Below, in pieces: positions 17,380 through 24,541 of a stretch of DNA of 64,000 bases. Below the pieces are notes generated by a model, which was not told the DNA's origin, did not search any database, and saw only the letters and a program-made list of their open reading frames with translations. The stretch is from Methanomassiliicoccaceae archaeon DOK (GTDB lineage: Archaea > Thermoplasmatota > Thermoplasmata > Methanomassiliicoccales > Methanomethylophilaceae), in assembly GCA_009911715.1 (NCBI GenBank), contig CP047880.1, positions 1,825,136 through 1,889,135 on the forward strand. Direction: 5' to 3'. Made by a program: the position numbers and the translations under genes. Numbering within the stretch: the stretch's first letter is position 1; each line of letters opens with the position of its first letter.

Positions 17380-18756
17380 TCAGGATTTGCCTGCCTGCTT
17401 GTTCTCGCCGAAAGGATCCTGGATGAACCCCATCAGCTTCGGATGGAGCTGGAACGACTTCACGATGGCGCTCAGGTCGTGGTCCTTGAGGTAGAATCCC
17501 AACGCGATGGACACGCACATCGACCCGAACGTGTTGGCAAGCATGTCCCTGAGTGTGTCGAACGGGCTGTACTGCATGTTGGTGCCCGTGGTTATGTCGA
17601 CGATGAACTCGAAGACCTCCCAGTACGCGCTGAACCCCATCATGATGACGGCAACGAAGATCGACATCGTCCATCCGGAGAAGTTGACCTTGCCCTGCGA
17701 GTAGGCGTGGTAGCACATCAGCGTGTAGTACACGCACAGCGAGACGACGACGGACGAGATCGTGTGCGTGACGGTGTCGTAGTAGACCAGCACGTCGTAC
17801 CTCAGGAGCAGGACCCCGTACGCGTGCAGGAAGATGGCGACGGCTATCGCGATTATGAACGTCTTCGGGAGCGTGATGATGCGGGCGTGCTTGAGGGCTA
17901 TCGGGACGAGACAGAACAGGCCGCAGAATATGCCCGTGTTCACCTCGTACGACATCTTGAACCCTGATGCCAGAGAGACGATGCTCATACCGAGGATTAT
18001 CAGACAGGCGGCGACGCATATGGCATCGTCGAGACCCCATCCGTTGTTCGGGGGCTTTATCGGCTTGTACTCCGGGACTACGTCGTCCTTCCTCCTCTCC
18101 TTCCTCTCGGTGACGGGCTTGCGGAGCTCGGTGGACTGGGTGAACTCGCTCTTGTCGTGCCTCTTGACCGCCTTTGCCGCGATGATCGCGTAGGCCGCCG
18201 AGGCGAAGGTGGCCACGAACGGGGACACGATGAGGATCCTGTTGGAGTACCTCTCCTGACCGTGCTGGAAGTCGCCGTTGAAGACAGGCGCCCCGTCGGC
18301 GTAGAGGCTGCCGAACATGAAGAACAGATCCAGGACCGAGACGGCGAGGGAGATCATCATGGCGAACAGCACCATCCACCTCTTTGTCAGGGTCATGCCG
18401 AACGACCTGTCCATCAGGAGAGCCAGCATGAATCCGGAGACGAAGCACTGGAGAGCCTGGAACGCCGCGTTGAAGTATTCCGTGTAGGAGACGTCCAGCA
18501 AGATGTGGCTCCCGACGGGATAGACCAGATGGTCCACCAGATAGTAGATCACCACAAGAGTGGGTGCCAGCATCGACATCCACACGACGTTCCTGCTGTA
18601 GTAGTACCCGACATCCTTGTAGTAGGGCAGGAGAAGCAGCAGTATGCTAAGCAGGTCGACTACCAGCCACATCCAGTCGCTCATGAGAAGAGCCACGGCT
18701 GCCATTGCGATGGAGACGGCCAGAGAGGCTGTGACGAGCGACTTGATCTGAATCAC
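17380..18756 (-). CDS. Polytopic membrane protein, YjdF/DUF2238-like C-terminus
   Basis: A 458-residue integral membrane protein with about 11 predicted hydrophobic segments, split into N- and C-terminal halves by a charged stretch (roughly 195-240, rich in Lys, Arg and Glu). The C-terminal part (about 320-440) shows the pattern YDTVTHTISS, AYWEVFEFIVDITTG and SPFDTLRDMLANTFGS, in which the spaced Asp, His, Glu and Asp residues resemble the YjdF/DUF2238 family of inner membrane proteins of unknown function. No enzymatic role can be assigned. It stands alone between L7Ae and ilvE. Confidence 0.65.
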   Translation of the reverse strand: MIQIKSLVTASLAVSIAMAAVALLMSDWMWLVVDLLSILLLLLPYYKDVGYYYSRNVVWMSMLAPTLVVIYYLVDHLVYPVGSHILLDVSYTEYFNAAFQALQCFVSGFMLALLMDRSFGMTLTKRWMVLFAMMISLAVSVLDLFFMFGSLYADGAPVFNGDFQHGQERYSNRILIVSPFVATFASAAYAIIAAKAVKRHDKSEFTQSTELRKPVTERKERRKDDVVPEYKPIKPPNNGWGLDDAICVAACLIILGMSIVSLASGFKMSYEVNTGIFCGLFCLVPIALKHARIITLPKTFIIAIAVAIFLHAYGVLLLRYDVLVYYDTVTHTISSVVVSLCVYYTLMCYHAYSQGKVNFSGWTMSIFVAVIMMGFSAYWEVFEFIVDITTGTNMQYSPFDTLRDMLANTFGSMCVSIALGFYLKDHDLSAIVKSFQLHPKLMGFIQDPFGENKQAGKS

Positions 18757-18829
18757 GATGATGCCAACAAGGGGCGAGATATAACCGTTTGCTCAGAAAT
18801 GGGAAAATCTAACGTAAATTCGGAAGGAT

Positions 18830-18852
18830 TCCCGCCCCAGGAAGGGGCGGGA
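18830..18852 (-). terminator. Strong GC hairpin downstream of ilvE
   Basis: A perfect 9-bp stem, TCCCGCCCC and GGGGCGGGA, with a 5-nt loop, begins 10 bp after the ilvE stop. On the minus strand it is followed by a T/C-rich stretch rather than a clean T run. Confidence 0.55.
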
Positions 18853-18861
18853 TTTGATTGA

Positions 18862-19791
18862 TCAGTTGACGTAGTCCAGCCAGTCCTCGTACTTGAGGTC
18901 CTTTCCGGTGGCGATGTCGTGGAACTTGGCGTGGATCTCTGTGGCGACCTTACCGATCTTGCCGTCCCCGATGGGCCTTCCGTCCAGACTGGTGACCGGT
19001 GCGATCTCCGCCGCCGTGCCGGTCATCCAGACCTCGTCTGAGGACATGAGCATGAACCTGGAGACCTCCGTCTCGAGGACCTCGTAGCCCATATCCTGGG
19101 CGATCTGGATGATGGAGCGCCTGGTGATACCGTTGAGGATGCTCTCGGCGGATGCGGGGGTGACGATCTTGCCCTGGTAGTACATGAAGATGTTCTCGCC
19201 GGTGCATTCCGCGACGTGTCCGACTGAGTTCAGCATGACGGCCTCGTTGGCCCCCTGGCTGACGGCCTCCCTCTTGGCGAGCGTGGAAGCGACATAGGAT
19301 CCGTTGACCTTGGCCCCGGCCGGCCCGCAGAGGTTGTCCGGCCTCTGCCAGGAGGACGTGATCAGCTTGGCCCCTGCAGCGGCGCCGGAACCCAGGTAGT
19401 TGCCCATGTGGACGCAGGTGATCGCCATGGAGACAGGAACGCCGACGGGGTTGAGCCCGACCTCCTCTCCGCTGAGGAAGACGCAGGGCTTGACGTAGTC
19501 GACCATCTCGCCGTTGGCGCGGACGACATCCTTGATGGCGTTGCAGAGGTCGTCGAACCCGTATGTCTTTCCGTCGAAGACCAGGTCGATGCCCATCATC
19601 TTGCATCCGTCCATCATCCTCTGGACGTGGTCCTTGAGCCTGAAGATGGCCATTCCCTTGGGTGTCTGGTAGACCCTGATTCCCTCGAAGACGCCGGTTC
19701 CGTAGTTGAGGGCGTGTGCGAGGACGTGGACCTTCGCATCCTCCCAGTTGACAAGCTTGCCGTTCAGCCAGATCTTTTCAGTCTTGTCCAT
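18862..19791 (-). CDS. ilvE: Branched-chain amino acid aminotransferase
   Basis: PLP enzyme that transfers amino groups to the 2-oxo acids of Val, Leu and Ile as the final biosynthetic step. The 309-residue length is normal. It shows HALNYGTGVFEGIRVY, the PLP lysine K161 in AGAKVNGSYVAS, EAVMLNSVGHVAECTGENIFM and the C-terminal WMTGTAAEIAPVTSLDGRPIGDG. An AAGGTGA ribosome site precedes the ATG. A TATATAT box lies about 70 nt upstream at 19862-19868, just inside the left target duplication of the tnpB element, so the insertion may affect its expression. Confidence 0.95.
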   Translation of the reverse strand: MDKTEKIWLNGKLVNWEDAKVHVLAHALNYGTGVFEGIRVYQTPKGMAIFRLKDHVQRMMDGCKMMGIDLVFDGKTYGFDDLCNAIKDVVRANGEMVDYVKPCVFLSGEEVGLNPVGVPVSMAITCVHMGNYLGSGAAAGAKLITSSWQRPDNLCGPAGAKVNGSYVASTLAKREAVSQGANEAVMLNSVGHVAECTGENIFMYYQGKIVTPASAESILNGITRRSIIQIAQDMGYEVLETEVSRFMLMSSDEVWMTGTAAEIAPVTSLDGRPIGDGKIGKVATEIHAKFHDIATGKDLKYEDWLDYVN

Positions 19792-19860
19792 GAAATCACC
19801 TTGATGGCAATCGGTGAGGAGACATTCGGTCCCCTGCTAAGAAGAGTGCACGATTGTTTG

Positions 19861-19869
19861 GATATATAC
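19861..19869 (-). promoter_or_regulatory. TATA box of ilvE next to the insertion point
   Basis: On the minus strand TGTATATATC lies about 70 nt ahead of the ilvE ATG, leaving room for a leader with the AAGGTGA ribosome site. The target duplication of the tnpB element begins 2 bp upstream of the box, where the BRE element would be. Confidence 0.5.
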
Positions 19870-19878
19870 ACATTTTCT

Positions 19879-19910
19879 GGCTCTACGTCGAATCCTGTTG
19901 TAACGCCGTT
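19879..19910 (+). repeat. Left terminal inverted repeat of the tnpB element
   Basis: 32 bp that match the complement of 21311-21342 at 26 positions without gaps; the inner 15 bp, TGTTGTAACGCCGTT, are identical. It follows directly on the left copy of CATTTTCT. Confidence 0.8.
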
Positions 19911-19946
19911 AACGGAGTCCCAACGGATCCGACATGTCGTCAGGCG

Positions 19947-21125
19947 TCAGCCCGACGGTTCCGCGGCGTACCGCCGGGTTCCCATGCCGGAACCCAGGAT
20001 GTTCCTGGCGGCGTTGCGGTCGCGGTCCATCTCCAGACCGCAGACCGGACACCGGAACATCCGTTCCGAAAGGGGGATACCATCGCCGACGTGCCCGCAG
20101 CGCGAGCACGTGCGCGTGGTGTACGCTGGGTTGACCCTGATCAGGCGGACGTCAGTCTTCCCAGCCTTGCGCTCCGCCTTCCCGACGAGGGTCGCCCATG
20201 CGGCCTCCGTGAAACGTTTCCTTCTGACGAGCGTGCCGTCCTCCCTTGAGGCCAGCCGCCTGACGTCGATGTCCTCGACGACCACCGTGGTTTTGCCGGA
20301 CACCATCCAGTCCGCCACCCTGTCCAGGTATCCGTCGCGTCTACGACGGATGCGCTCCTCGATCCGGGCGATCCTGCGCCGCTTCTTCAGCCATTTGGCG
20401 GTGCCCTCCTCGAGTTTGGATAACTGGCGCCTTAGGTGCGCGAGCTCGGCCTCGGCCTCCCTGAAGAAGTCGGGCGTCCTGATCTTGTTCCCCTTGGAGT
20501 CGGTTATCAGGTCGACCAGGCCGAGGTCGTAGCCCTCGGCCCTGACCGGCTCCCCGACGTCCATCTCCCCGCGGACGACCCTGTCGGTCTCGTAGGTGAT
20601 GCAGATGTACCACCTCCCGGTGCCCCTGCGCACCGCCCTCACGGTTACCGCCCTGCCGTTCCGGGGCTTGGCCAGGTTCCTGCAGCGGACCCACAGGTCC
20701 CTGTTCAGCCGGATGCGGTTGCTCTCCATCTTCGACGACCTCGGATCGAAGCAGATGGAGCGGAACCTGGGAGGGGTCTTGATGCGGGGCACATGGAGCT
20801 CCCCGTCGGCCAGGGACCTCCTCTCGCACCTTTCGACAGCCTGCCACACCCTGCCGATGGTCTCCCTCAGGGTGTAGGAGTTCACCGATCTGAGCATGCA
20901 GTCGTCAGCCCTCATGAGCGTGAACTCCCTGTTCATCTCCATGGGGTCAGGAACATGGACTCCGTCGATCAGGCAGTGGATGCAGGCCTCGGCGAAATGG
21001 TTGTACACCCCTCTGGCGACGTCGAGCTGCCTCAGCAGCTCGCGCTCCTGGGTCCTGTTCGGGTACGCGGGGTACACCCTGGTCACGAACCATCTGTCCT
21101 CGGATCCGCCTCCCCTCCTGCCCAT
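19947..21125 (-). CDS. tnpB: TnpB, RNA-guided nuclease of the IS605/IS1341 type
   Basis: A 392-residue, apparently intact TnpB. The three RuvC parts are present: D200 in EGYDLGLVDLITDS, E284 in TVVVEDIDVRRL and the aspartates in GLEMDRDRNAARNIL (367-371). The zinc finger has C340, C343, C359 and C362. The N-terminal part is the family's helical/beta RNA- and target-binding region. TnpB proteins cut DNA using a guide RNA transcribed from the 3' end of the gene and the adjacent flank. No TnpA (Y1) gene accompanies it. A TATAAAAGG box (complement side) 24 nt ahead of the ATG suggests a leaderless transcript. Transcription runs towards ilvE. Confidence 0.92.
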   Translation of the reverse strand: MGRRGGGSEDRWFVTRVYPAYPNRTQERELLRQLDVARGVYNHFAEACIHCLIDGVHVPDPMEMNREFTLMRADDCMLRSVNSYTLRETIGRVWQAVERCERRSLADGELHVPRIKTPPRFRSICFDPRSSKMESNRIRLNRDLWVRCRNLAKPRNGRAVTVRAVRRGTGRWYICITYETDRVVRGEMDVGEPVRAEGYDLGLVDLITDSKGNKIRTPDFFREAEAELAHLRRQLSKLEEGTAKWLKKRRRIARIEERIRRRRDGYLDRVADWMVSGKTTVVVEDIDVRRLASREDGTLVRRKRFTEAAWATLVGKAERKAGKTDVRLIRVNPAYTTRTCSRCGHVGDGIPLSERMFRCPVCGLEMDRDRNAARNILGSGMGTRRYAAEPSG

Positions 21126-21148
21126 GTCATACCCATCGTCAAATGTGG

Positions 21149-21157
21149 TATAAAAGG
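21149..21157 (-). promoter_or_regulatory. TATA box of tnpB
   Basis: On the minus strand CCTTTTATA lies 24-32 nt ahead of the tnpB ATG, the distance for a leaderless archaeal mRNA. It lies inside the element. Confidence 0.55.
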
Positions 21158-21204
21158 CTCACAAGGGGGTCTCCGAATGGGCCGAATAACCATTAACGGT
21201 CATT

Positions 21205-21226
21205 GAACAGATGATGATCCATCTGT
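21205..21226. other. Hairpin inside the tnpB element
   Basis: An 8-bp inverted repeat, AACAGATG and CATCTGTT, with a 6-nt loop, lies in the 185-bp non-coding part between the tnpB promoter and the right inverted repeat. It could be a remnant of a subterminal hairpin of a former IS605-type end. Confidence 0.4.
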
Positions 21227-21310
21227 TCTCCCGGATCCCCCGATGATGGCATGCCGTGATTCCGATGAGTTCCGTACCCACAGGTCCGCATTCGGACTCC
21301 GATGTTCATC

Positions 21311-21342
21311 AACGGCGTTACAACACGAATCTGCGAAGAGGC
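21311..21342 (-). repeat. Right terminal inverted repeat of the tnpB element
   Basis: Complement of the left repeat with 26 of 32 matches and no gaps; the right copy of CATTTTCT follows directly at 21343. Confidence 0.8.
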
Positions 21343-21360
21343 CATTTTCTAGTGCAAATC

Positions 21361-22401
21361 TCAGTCGTCCATGGTCCTCAGCAGTTCATCGACGGCATCC
21401 TCGAAGGTGAACCCCTCTGAGACCTGAATGCCCCGGCACCCGAGACGCCTCCCGAACTCCATGTCCTTCTCATGGTCGCCGATCATGAAAGACCTGCGCG
21501 GGTCTATGCCGTGCTTGAGGATGGCGGCGAGACCCATGCCTATCTCGGGCTTCCTGCATGAGCAATGGTCGTCAGGCGTGTGCGGACAATAGAATATGTC
21601 GTCGATATGGCCGCCGCCCGCCTCGACGGTGCGCCTCAGCTTGTCGTGGATGCGCCCCAGCGTCTCCTCGTCGAAGAACCCGCGACCTATCCCGGACTGG
21701 TTGGTGATCATTATGACCAGGAACCCGGCGTCGTTCAGGCGCTTGATCGCGGCGGGGACGAAGTCGTACACCTCGAAAAGATCCGGGTCGCTGCAGTACG
21801 GGACGTCCTTCGCGACGGTGTCGTCCCTGTCGATGAAGACCGCTCGCTGACCGAAGAGCTCCCTCTCCACTATGCCGCACATGGTGTGGCAAGCGCAGAG
21901 ATAGCCTTCCTGAATGCGGGGCGTCTCCTTGGAGGGGATGACGACCGCGATGTCGACGATCTCCCTCAGCTTGCCGCCATCGCCTGTGAAGGACATGGTG
22001 ACGGCCCCGCGCTCCTTCGCGGCCTCCATGGCCAGTATTACGTTTTTGGAGTTGCCGGAGGTTGACATCCCGATGACCACATCGCCCTTCCTGCAGATCG
22101 CCTCGACCTGCCTCTTGAAGACGAGGTCGTAACTGTAGTCGTTGCCGATTGCGGTCACTGGCGCGATGTTGGACAGACACACTCCAGGAAGGGCGGGACG
22201 CTCCAGCATGTACCTGCCCGAGAACTCGGCGGCGATGTGCTGGGCGTCGGCGGAAGAACCACCGTTGCCCATGAATATCGCCTGGTTGCCGTTCCTGAAC
22301 GCCTCTATGAGGGCGTCAGCTGCCCTGCGGACCTGTGCCGGATCGATCTTCGATATTGTCTCTGCGCTCCTCTGAAGCTCGGCTTTGATGGCGTCATTCA
22401 T
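21361..22401 (-). CDS. gmhAB: Fused sedoheptulose-7-phosphate isomerase and heptose-bisphosphate phosphatase
   Basis: A 346-residue fusion of two heptose enzymes. Residues 1-185 are a GmhA-type SIS domain (NGGSSADAQH 46-55, STSGNS 113-118, TGDGGKLREI). Residues 187-346 are a GmhB-type HAD phosphatase (DRDDT 191-195 in place of the more common DRDGT, TNQSGIGRG, a zinc loop with C272, C280 and C282, and GDHEKDMEFGRRLG). Together with HddA this gives isomerisation of sedoheptulose 7-phosphate, 1-phosphorylation and 7-dephosphorylation to heptose 1-phosphate. It overlaps the hddA gene upstream by 8 bp. In most bacteria the two are separate proteins. Confidence 0.88.
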   Translation of the reverse strand: MNDAIKAELQRSAETISKIDPAQVRRAADALIEAFRNGNQAIFMGNGGSSADAQHIAAEFSGRYMLERPALPGVCLSNIAPVTAIGNDYSYDLVFKRQVEAICRKGDVVIGMSTSGNSKNVILAMEAAKERGAVTMSFTGDGGKLREIVDIAVVIPSKETPRIQEGYLCACHTMCGIVERELFGQRAVFIDRDDTVAKDVPYCSDPDLFEVYDFVPAAIKRLNDAGFLVIMITNQSGIGRGFFDEETLGRIHDKLRRTVEAGGGHIDDIFYCPHTPDDHCSCRKPEIGMGLAAILKHGIDPRRSFMIGDHEKDMEFGRRLGCRGIQVSEGFTFEDAVDELLRTMDD

Positions 22402-23410
22402 TGGGATACCTCCAAGAGATCACTCCCTCGGGCTCGAACATGTAGTCGGTCACCCTCGCACCCATCTTCTGGAGAACTTTGGCGACGCTGTACTTGCGGT
22501 CGTATCTGCATATGAAGTACATGAAACCGCCACCTCCGGCACCTGAAACCTTTCCGCCTATGGCGCCTTCGTCCATGGCCGCCTGATAGAGCGCGTCGAT
22601 CTGCGGATTGGAGACCTTGTTGGAGAACTGCTTCTTATACTCCCAGGCCTCATGGAGAAGCTCCCCCGCATGGACGATGTTTCCCTTCTCGAGAGCTATG
22701 ACCATCGAGGTTGCTATCTCCTTGGTCTTGTCGAGGGCCTCCTCGTTCTGCCCCTTGTTGAACTTGTCCACCTGACTCTCGATGATCGTGGCGGATTCGC
22801 GTGGATTGCCCGTGTAGCACAGGAGCGAGGAATACTGGAGTTCGTTGACGGTGTCCTCTGGGATTCTCACCCTGTTGACGTTGACCCCATGCTTGTTGAA
22901 CTTCATGAAGTTGAAACCGCCGAACACGGCCGCATACTGGTCCTGTTTGCCGCCTTTGAGGCCGATCTCCTCCCTCTCGAGCTTGTACGCCAGCTGGGCC
23001 ATCTCCATGCTCGTGAGCTTGATGCCCTGCCACTCGCACATTGCTGCTATGATGGAAACTATGACGGTCGATGAGCCGCCCAATCCGGACCCCGGAGGTG
23101 CCTCCGACTGCAGGAACATCCTGAATCCGTCGGTGATCTCGAAATGATTGGTGACAGCTTTTATGAGATCCATGTTGCCGTCGAGCTTCAGAGGTCCGCC
23201 GTCCAAGGGTGCCATAAATTTACCGTAGTCGGTGGAATGAACAGACATCGAGTGATCGTCTGTGGGTGTGATCGTACAGTATGCATACCTATTAATCGTC
23301 GTGTTGAAAACCGCACCGCCCTTTTTCGATGCGTAAGGCTCAACATCTGTACCTCCCCCAGCAAGACCTAATCTCAGAGGAGCCCTTGCTCTGTAGTGAA
23401 TCCCATCCAT
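22394..23410 (-). CDS. hddA: D-glycero-alpha-D-manno-heptose-7-phosphate 1-kinase (HddA-like), copy 1
   Basis: A GHMP kinase of 338 residues with RAPLRLGLAGGGTDVEPYASKKGG at the N-terminus, the phosphate loop PPGSGLGGSSTVIVS and the C-terminal IGGKVSGAGGGGFMYF. EIGLKGGKQDQYAAVFGGFNFM is the specific signature of the HddA/FKP-like group. In the GDP-heptose pathway it forms heptose 1,7-bisphosphate. Its 8-bp overlap with the gmhAB fusion shows that isomerase, kinase and phosphatase are made together. A second, more A+T-rich copy lies at 44065. Confidence 0.87.
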   Translation of the reverse strand: MDGIHYRARAPLRLGLAGGGTDVEPYASKKGGAVFNTTINRYAYCTITPTDDHSMSVHSTDYGKFMAPLDGGPLKLDGNMDLIKAVTNHFEITDGFRMFLQSEAPPGSGLGGSSTVIVSIIAAMCEWQGIKLTSMEMAQLAYKLEREEIGLKGGKQDQYAAVFGGFNFMKFNKHGVNVNRVRIPEDTVNELQYSSLLCYTGNPRESATIIESQVDKFNKGQNEEALDKTKEIATSMVIALEKGNIVHAGELLHEAWEYKKQFSNKVSNPQIDALYQAAMDEGAIGGKVSGAGGGGFMYFICRYDRKYSVAKVLQKMGARVTDYMFEPEGVISWRYPNE

Positions 23411-23466
23411 TTTTACACCGACCGCATGGAAGCGGAAGCCGAAGAGCCCTGGTTTCAGAACTTTCG

Positions 23467-23499
23467 TTTACATTACGTAAATCGGCTGGAAGCGTTTAC
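23467..23499 (-). promoter_or_regulatory. Operator-like TTTAC/GTAAA sites upstream of hddA
   Basis: TTTAC (23467-23471), GTAAA (23477-23481) and a further TTTAC (23495-23499) lie between a TATA box at 23509-23517 (ATATATATT) and the hddA start at 23410. The first two form a symmetric TTTAC-N5-GTAAA. This is the position expected for a repressor site of the heptose operon; no experimental link is known to me. Confidence 0.4.
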
Positions 23500-23533
23500 G
23501 AGGTTGTCATATATATTGATTTCAGCTGGAATG

Positions 23534-24541
23534 TCAGAATGCGGGAATCTGGCACATACAAAGGTCAAGTATGTACCGAGCCCCATAGCAGGTGTAATAG
23601 CCTCCACTGAATATGTAAACAGTAGCTCCTTCAACAGCCACAAGACTACCCACATGAGTTCCGCCCCTCACACTAACCTCTTCCTCCATGATCAGGGTTG
23701 AATCATATGTAACTCCAGATGCGATTGCCTGGGCTAGATCGGTACGCGTGGAATCCTCGTAATATCCACCGACGATTCCAATCATACCGTCACCAAACTT
23801 TGCCATAGAAAACGACCCATATCCGTCGTCTGAAACATAGCCCAACTGAATAGAATCGGCAACGTTGACAGACATTCCAAATTGCGTACTGCTGCTCCTA
23901 AGACACAAAAGCTCCCCGATGTCATTGCCCCTGACATTCGCAGAATCATATGAATCGCTGGAGTTAAAGCATCCTTCCCCATAGAAAAGATCCGCCCAAC
24001 CATCCACCTCAGAAACTGTACCATCGGAATTACCGACGTACATACCCATCGTAACGCCCAACCAATAGATAGATCCGCCGGACCTAAGCCATTCTAGAAC
24101 AAGGTCATCTTCGGATCCCGTGTATATTGTATGGGGCATCGCACCCGAGATAAACACCACTGCGACACCATGAGCATTAGCACTGCTCATCAACTCGCTT
24201 AGACCACGGGCATCAACCACTGTGGACCCTATGCCGCGTATCTCAAGTTCTCTGACGATGTCCTCGACACACTCGGAAGCATTGGATATCCCCTGAGTAC
24301 CGTACGAATCATCGAGATAAATGTAAACTTCGTCAACAGACTCCATACGACCAGTATCAATCTCAAGAATCTGGAACCTGGCAGAACCGGATGATTCCAC
24401 CTCGTACATCACGTTCCCATCCTGGTTGATAATGTCTGAACTGAAATGATACGGATTTGCGACGTAGATCATCATCTCACCCGCGACCATGACTACTACA
24501 AGTACCGCGAATATCGAAATCACGATCTTATGCCGATCCAT
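23534..24541 (-). CDS. Membrane-anchored extracytoplasmic protein of unknown function (module protein A, copy 1)
   Basis: A 335-residue protein with one N-terminal transmembrane segment (about 4-24) and an outside domain; I do not recognise an established family. It is homologous to the product at 40566-41633. Shared stretches include DARGLSELM against DAEGLREMM, the pattern W-L-x-x-G-G-x-x-Y-W-x-G-x-x-M-G-M-Y-V-G, and DSxxxGxxxDGY. The alpha/beta pattern resembles glutamine-amidotransferase-like (DUF4350/ThuA-like) domains without an evident catalytic Cys. The ATG at 24541 has a GGTGG ribosome site; an ATG at 24580 is the alternative. It overlaps the GT-C-like gene, so the pair is co-translated. 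The region is A+T-rich. Confidence 0.7.
   Translation of the reverse strand: MDRHKIVISIFAVLVVVMVAGEMMIYVANPYHFSSDIINQDGNVMYEVESSGSARFQILEIDTGRMESVDEVYIYLDDSYGTQGISNASECVEDIVRELEIRGIGSTVVDARGLSELMSSANAHGVAVVFISGAMPHTIYTGSEDDLVLEWLRSGGSIYWLGVTMGMYVGNSDGTVSEVDGWADLFYGEGCFNSSDSYDSANVRGNDIGELLCLRSSSTQFGMSVNVADSIQLGYVSDDGYGSFSMAKFGDGMIGIVGGYYEDSTRTDLAQAIASGVTYDSTLIMEEEVSVRGGTHVGSLVAVEGATVYIFSGGYYTCYGARYILDLCMCQIPAF

Larger units (their letters stand above)
19871..21350 (-). mobile_element. TnpB-bearing element with terminal inverted repeats and 8-bp target duplication
   Basis: The element proper is 19879-21342 (1464 bp). It is bounded by the direct repeat CATTTTCT at 19871-19878 and 21343-21350. 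Its ends form an ungapped imperfect inverted repeat of 32 bp with 26 matches, including the identical 15-bp block TGTTGTAACGCCGTT (19896-19910) and its complement (21311-21325). The outer ends read GGCTCTACG and GCCTCTTCG. Eight-base duplications and GGCTCTTCG-like ends are what I associate with the ISL3 family, yet the only gene inside is tnpB. IS200/IS605 elements, the usual carriers of tnpB, lack such inverted repeats and duplications. The element therefore looks like a non-autonomous passenger moved by another transposase. Confidence 0.75.

Noticed and set aside
19871..21350. Ordinary IS200/IS605 insertion
   Set aside because: No Y1 transposase gene is present, and target duplication plus terminal inverted repeats are not features of that family.
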